In this document: piece by piece, positions 60,317-64,000 of the stretch
Position numbering within the stretch: position 1 is the first letter of the stretch
Layout: each line of letters begins with the position of its first letter
Origin: Planctomycetota bacterium
GTDB taxonomy: Bacteria; Planctomycetota; UBA1135; GCA-002686595
Direction: 5' to 3'
DNA: 64,000 nt
Assembly: GCA_014237855.1 (NCBI GenBank)
Contig: JABACD010000020.1
Coordinates: 47,113 to 111,112, forward strand
The notes under the pieces: generated by a model
Seen by the model: only the letters and a program-made list of their open reading frames with translations
Told to the model about the DNA's origin: nothing
The model's database searches: none
Translations under genes and position numbers: made by a program

Positions 60317-60979
60317 TTGAAGAATCGCGACGAAGAGAGAGACGAGCTACCTCGCCCCCAGGACCCAGAAAAGCTACGTGAGCTGGACACGGCTCGACTG
60401 GCACGAGCGGCCAAGGAAGGGGACGCTGAACCCTTTGGCGTACTGTATGAACGCATAGCGCCAGCCCTGTACACATGGGCCGACATTCGTATCCGGCCCG
60501 GGGTGCGTGCCTGGCTCGAGCCTGGAGACCTCGTCCAGGAGGTCTGGTGTCGAGCCCTGAAGGTCTTTGACAAGTTCGATCCCGACGTCGTGTCATTTCG
60601 CTACTGGATCTTTCGTGTTGCCAAGAACGTCCTCCTCGAATCCCTGCGCAAGGTCAGCTCCCCGGCCTTCCGCGCACAGAATCCTGGAACGACCACAAGA
60701 CTCTTGATCCTCAACCAGGTTCCCGAGGAGGTGACCGGGATCAGCCGCCGTCTCTCCAAACAGGAAGAACTCGGTCGCTTCCGTGACTGGGTAAAGGAGT
60801 TGGAACGCTCGGATCGGGAGCTTCTGATCCACCATGGCCTCGAAGGCCTGAGCCATGCAGAGGTCGGCGAGCGGCTCGGCATTGGCCAGGAAGCCGTGGC
60901 CAAGCGCTGGCAAAGGCTCCGGTCTCGACTCGAGCAGCAAGCCCTGCCCCAGGATGTGCTCTCGGTCCTGATTGGCTGA
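60317..60979 (+). CDS. ECF-type RNA polymerase sigma factor
   Basis: This is a 220-residue sigma-70 family protein of the ECF group. Region 2 is at about 30-110 with GDLVQEVWCRALKVFDKFDPD and FRYWIFRVAKNVLLESLRK. Region 4 is at about 150-205 with LERSDRELLIHHGLEGLSHAEVGERLGIGQEAVAKRWQRLRSRL, a helix-turn-helix for the -35 element. No anti-sigma factor gene is next to it. The divergent Ser/Thr kinase is the likely regulatory partner, as in planctomycete ECF groups paired with kinases. The TTG at 60317 has no clear ribosome-binding sequence. Confidence 0.88.
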   Translation: MKNRDEERDELPRPQDPEKLRELDTARLARAAKEGDAEPFGVLYERIAPALYTWADIRIRPGVRAWLEPGDLVQEVWCRALKVFDKFDPDVVSFRYWIFRVAKNVLLESLRKVSSPAFRAQNPGTTTRLLILNQVPEEVTGISRRLSKQEELGRFRDWVKELERSDRELLIHHGLEGLSHAEVGERLGIGQEAVAKRWQRLRSRLEQQALPQDVLSVLIG

Positions 60980-61101
60980 GGTGAACTGACTCGGTTGAAG
61001 GTCAGACCACTCCCGGACTTAGAGCAGAGCAGCCACTGATTGTCTACTAGAGCTAGCTCTGCGCTGGTAGAGTTCCGCCCCGCACCAAGCGCACCTTCAC
61101 C

Positions 61102-63135
61102 TTGAGACACATTCTCGACAAGCTCAATCCAGAGCAACGCCTGGCCGTCGAGAGTATCGAGGGTCCCCTGCTCGTCTTGGCCGGCGCAGGCAGCGGCAAG
61201 ACCCGTGTGATCACCGTGCGAATCGCCCACCTGTTGGATGTGGGGGTACCTCCGGAGGCTATCCTGGCGATGACCTTCACCAACAAGGCTGCCGCCGAGA
61301 TGCGTGAACGAGTGGCGGAACTGGTCGGCGAACAGCGAGCCGAGAGACTGACCGTGGGCACCTTCCACTCGTTCTGTCTGCGAGTGCTACGCCAGAACTC
61401 CGAACACATCGGCTATCCGGGCGGAATCAGCATCGCTGATGCTGCAGACCAGCTGGCAGCCTGCAAGAGCGTCCTTCGAGAGCTGCACATTGCCGAGGCC
61501 TCTATCAAGCCTGGCACCCTGCAGGGTCGCATCTCCCTGCTCAAGAATCAGCTGGTCACGCCCGAGCAGTTCGCCGAACGTCCTGGAGACGACCTGGACC
61601 GCCTGGTTGCCCGTGGCTACGCCCGCTACGAGGAGTTCATGGGGCGATCCCGCAAGATGGACTTCGATGACCTCCTGGTGAACACGGTTCGCCTCCTGAA
61701 GGAGAACGAGTACATCCGCGGAGGGCTCCAGCGTCAGTACCGCTACATTCTCGTCGACGAGTATCAGGACACCAATGAGCCCCAGTACGAGGTTGTTCGC
61801 ATCCTCTCTCTGGAGCACCGCAACCTCTGTGTCGTTGGCGATGACGACCAGTCGATCTACTCCTGGCGGGGAGCGGACATCACCAAGATCCTCAGCTTCG
61901 AGAAGCACTTTCCCGAGGCCGTTGTCGTACGGCTCGAGACGAACTATCGCTCGACCCAGGAGATCCTAGATGCGGCCAACCGGGTCATCCAGAACAATCC
62001 CACCCGCCACGAAAAGAGCCTGCGGGCCCACGCCGGAACAGGTGAACTGGTACAACTCGCCATTCATCAGGACGAGACTGCGGAGGCGGAGTACGTCGTA
62101 AGAGAGCTACGCATGCGGGTGGACGATGGTCGTAACCGACTCAGTGACTTCGCCATCCTCTTCCGAACTGCCATTCAGCCCCGCGCCTTCGAGACTGAGC
62201 TGAGAGCGCGCGGCGTTCCCTACGTGCTCGTCGGGGGCATGAGCTTCTTCGACCGCAAGGAGATCCGCGATGTACTTGCCTACCTCAAGGTAATCCACAA
62301 CCCCAAGGACGAGGTCTCTCTGCTGCGAATCGTCAACTGCCCGCCGCGAGGTGTCGGTAAGACCACTCTTGACCGGGTGCTGCAGTTCGCCACCGAGAAG
62401 GGCATCACCGTCCCCGAGGCCTTCCAACGGGCGAACGAGATCGAGAAGGTCAACCGCACGGCCGTCGAGTCAGTCCAGCGCCTGCAAGAACGCCTGGCCT
62501 TGCTCGGCAAGGAAAAGCCCAAGGACAGGCTCGTGCCCTTCATCGAGGAGGTCCTGGACACCTTTGCCTATCGTGACGAGGTCAATCGTTGCTACCCCAA
62601 CCCCCAGGACCAGGAGAAGCGCTGGCAGGCCGTTCAGGAAATCCTGACCCTCGCCGAGCGCCACGTGGCACGGCGAAAAAAACCGGGGCTGGCAACCTTT
62701 CTCAATGAACTGACCCTGACCTCCAATGATGACAGGTCCAAGGACGAAGCTGGCAAGCGCAATGCGGTGACGCTCATGACCCTGCACGCGGCCAAGGGAC
62801 TCGAGTTTCCAAGGGTCTTCCTCGTCGGACTGGAAGAGGGCATCCTGCCTCATGCCAAGTCCGTTGCTCAGGACTCGATCGAAGAAGAGCGACGACTGAT
62901 GTACGTTGGCATCACCCGTGCACGGCAGGGGCTCACAGTCAGCCACACACTCGAGCGCCAGAAGTACGGCACCAGGGTCAAGGTCCACCCCAGCCGCTTC
63001 CTGTACGAACTGAAGGGCAGCACACCTCCTGAGGGCTGGGTAGCCGCCGGACAAGAGCCAGAGCCCGAGTCCCAGAAGAAGAGGTCCAAGCGCAAGGCCT
63101 CGAAGAAGCGGCGCAAGAAGGCTCCTGGTCGGTAG
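61102..63135 (+). CDS. UvrD/Rep-family ATP-dependent DNA helicase
   Basis: The product is a 677-residue superfamily 1A helicase. Motifs: Q motif LNPEQRLAV, Walker A AGAGSGKT at 27-34, motif Ia TFTNKAAAEMR, motif II VDEYQDTN, motif III GDDDQSIYSWRGAD, motif IV/V FRTAIQPRAFE and TLHAAKGLEF, and motif VI EERRLMYVGITRAR. It unwinds DNA with 3'-5' polarity in repair or replication restart. Length is near that of Rep and PcrA; the C-terminus ends in a Lys/Arg-rich tail of about 20 residues, perhaps for DNA or partner binding. The start is TTG at 61102; the 122-base gap before it holds a perfect 12-bp palindrome AGAGCTAGCTCT at 61049-61060. Confidence 0.94.
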   Translation: MRHILDKLNPEQRLAVESIEGPLLVLAGAGSGKTRVITVRIAHLLDVGVPPEAILAMTFTNKAAAEMRERVAELVGEQRAERLTVGTFHSFCLRVLRQNSEHIGYPGGISIADAADQLAACKSVLRELHIAEASIKPGTLQGRISLLKNQLVTPEQFAERPGDDLDRLVARGYARYEEFMGRSRKMDFDDLLVNTVRLLKENEYIRGGLQRQYRYILVDEYQDTNEPQYEVVRILSLEHRNLCVVGDDDQSIYSWRGADITKILSFEKHFPEAVVVRLETNYRSTQEILDAANRVIQNNPTRHEKSLRAHAGTGELVQLAIHQDETAEAEYVVRELRMRVDDGRNRLSDFAILFRTAIQPRAFETELRARGVPYVLVGGMSFFDRKEIRDVLAYLKVIHNPKDEVSLLRIVNCPPRGVGKTTLDRVLQFATEKGITVPEAFQRANEIEKVNRTAVESVQRLQERLALLGKEKPKDRLVPFIEEVLDTFAYRDEVNRCYPNPQDQEKRWQAVQEILTLAERHVARRKKPGLATFLNELTLTSNDDRSKDEAGKRNAVTLMTLHAAKGLEFPRVFLVGLEEGILPHAKSVAQDSIEEERRLMYVGITRARQGLTVSHTLERQKYGTRVKVHPSRFLYELKGSTPPEGWVAAGQEPEPESQKKRSKRKASKKRRKKAPGR

Positions 63136-63234
63136 TCCCCTGGGCGCCTCCCCCATGCCCTCTTTCGGACTACGCATCGACATCAGGGGTGACCCCCCGG
63201 TCCTCACGCGGTGATCATCCCACGGACAACAGAA

Positions 63235-63263
63235 GAGCGGCGCCGCACAAGGCGACGCCGCTC
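63235..63263 (-). terminator. Hairpin downstream of the partial secreted protein gene
   Basis: GAGCGGCGCCGC pairs with GCGACGCCGCTC with one mismatch, loop ACAAG. It lies about 50 bases after the stop of the secreted protein gene (same strand) and 100 bases after the convergent helicase gene. The arm sequence matches the hairpin after the FG-GAP gene at 43982-44014. On the minus strand it is followed by TTCTGTTGT, a weak U-rich tract. Confidence 0.55.
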
Positions 63264-63313
63264 TGTTCGTTTCCTGCTGAGCGGTTAGCTCAGCAAGATT
63301 CGTTCAGCAACTT

Positions 63314-64000
63314 CTAGATCCAGTCGGTCTGGACTGCGTTCGAGAAGTTGAACTCGGCGCCGCCGCCGGGGTTGGCGTTCGGGTTGCCGGTGTCGCGGAA
63401 CCAGAACTGGTTGAAGGTCGAGCTGCCAGCGGGCTGAGCAGTCGCGCCGAAGGGCTGACCCTGGAAGTCGTCGATCTGAGCTTCGTCGCTACCAGCGCCG
63501 AGGTTGGTGAACTCGATGAAGCCACGCAGCTGCGGGGCGACACAGAAGAGACCAGCCGAATCCGGAACACCATTGTTACCGTTCGGGAAACCGATCGGGT
63601 TGGCGCCCTGAATCAGGATGCCGAGGCTGGAGGGACCAGCGGTGACCGAGAAGCCGTAGGTGTCGTTACCGAAGTTGGCGTCGCCAGTCGGGGTAAGGAC
63701 AGCACCACCAGCGCCATTGGGGCCTGCACCGTGGGGGCAGCCAGCGCCAGCGTTACCAACAGCACCACCGGGGCAGTTGCCGGTGTCGCCGAAGCAGAAG
63801 AGAGTTGGCTGGTTACAACAGCCGCCGCGGCAGCCGGTGCCTTCGCCGCCGTCAAGCTTGTGGAAGAACGCGCCGAGCGGGTTCGAACCAGCCGAGCTGT
63901 TGTATCCACCGAACCAGAAGCAGCCGGTCAGGCCGCCGCCGTTGAACTCGAACTGGTCGAGCTCGGTGCCGATGCCGGTGCCGGGACCAGCCGCGCCACC
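63314..64000 (-). CDS. Secreted protein with planctomycete-type C-terminal domain, 3' part only
   Basis: The frame enters from the right edge and ends at TAG (63316-63314), giving 228 residues. The N-terminal part seen is Gly-rich with GGLTGCFWFGGY, CRGGCCNQPTLFCFGDTG and NCPGGAVGNAGAGCPHG. From there the sequence follows the C-terminus of the FG-GAP protein (44069-46288) closely: SVTAGPSSLGILIQG, PNGNNGVPDSAGLFCVAPQLRGFIEF, the PAGSSTFNQFWFRDTGN segment and FNFSNAVQTDWI at the end. It is a second member of this family in the window. Codon use has a stronger preference for GGC and AAC than neighbouring genes, suggesting high expression. The N-terminus and function are out of view. Confidence 0.8.
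   Translation of the reverse strand, partial: GGAAGPGTGIGTELDQFEFNGGGLTGCFWFGGYNSSAGSNPLGAFFHKLDGGEGTGCRGGCCNQPTLFCFGDTGNCPGGAVGNAGAGCPHGAGPNGAGGAVLTPTGDANFGNDTYGFSVTAGPSSLGILIQGANPIGFPNGNNGVPDSAGLFCVAPQLRGFIEFTNLGAGSDEAQIDDFQGQPFGATAQPAGSSTFNQFWFRDTGNPNANPGGGAEFNFSNAVQTDWI

Noticed and set aside
61024..61062. GCAGAGC/GCTCTGC inverted repeat as terminator of the sigma gene
   Set aside because: The arms are only 7 bp with a 25-base spacer and no T tract follows.
1..64000. CRISPR arrays, tRNA or rRNA genes, IS elements
   Set aside because: No regularly spaced direct repeats, no tRNA-like cloverleaf with TTCGA loop outside coding sequence, no transposase-like protein.

Overview
The window is GC-rich bacterial chromosome with tightly packed genes and reads like a planctomycete. 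Three secreted proteins (44069-46288, 54348-56147 and 63314-64000) end in the same type of C-terminal domain: Cys/Gly-rich, then a YQxWxRD-like stretch, then a terminal FNFSNG-like motif. I associate this domain with large-genome marine Planctomycetota. An ECF sigma factor divergent from a Ser/Thr kinase-WD40 protein, a Cys-type sulfatase and a sulfite-exporter-type permease fit that view. The lipid A and heptose genes show an LPS-bearing outer membrane. The lineage is inferred, not demonstrated. I see no rRNA, tRNA, CRISPR array, insertion sequence or phage.

Layout. 1-3844: a partial exported protein, an FHA-GAF-sigma54 activator, a Cys-cluster protein and an enoyl-CoA hydratase. 3957-6922: an LPS-core block on the minus strand, with a WaaP/KdkA-like sugar kinase and two family-9 glycosyltransferases. 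7227-10198: two tandem glutamate dehydrogenase paralogues, the second lacking key lysines, then a CsaA-like protein. 10222-14905: GlnRS, an RlmN-type methyltransferase and a DUF885 protein. 14932-30822: a long minus-strand series of closely spaced genes. In transcription order it starts with the LysW carrier-protein amino-acid pathway (lysW, lysX, lysY, lysZ, lysJ, lysK), then a HAD-kinase fusion, rpoZ, lpxK, a lipid A acyltransferase, a deoxyhypusine-synthase-like protein, hldE, a B12-type radical SAM enzyme, separate heptose kinase and cytidylyltransferase genes, and a TauE/SafE permease. A Lys-rich short ORF and a terminator-like hairpin lie in front of lysW and look like an attenuator.

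31230-37548: an M28 peptidase, a heterodimeric ABC exporter and an L,D-transpeptidase lipoprotein. 37842-43974: a double-rotamase SurA-like protein, then a minus-strand trio of radical SAM/SPASM, GT2 and GT-C proteins. 44069-50998: an FG-GAP secreted protein, a small membrane protein, a GT9, an aldehyde ferredoxin oxidoreductase with a C-terminal MoaD-like domain, and an M50 protease. 51028-56494: an RDD/SpoIIM pair, a sulfatase, a large secreted protein and a very small secreted protein that share a Ca-binding-like motif. 56631-64000: the kinase-WD40/ECF pair around a perfect palindrome, a UvrD/Rep helicase, and the partial secreted protein at the right edge.

Best leads: the degenerate glutamate dehydrogenase paired with an intact one; the candidate Lys-codon attenuator of the lysW operon; the oxidoreductase-MoaD fusion; the duplicated heptose activation genes around a radical SAM enzyme; and the shared C-terminal domain with matching downstream hairpins.
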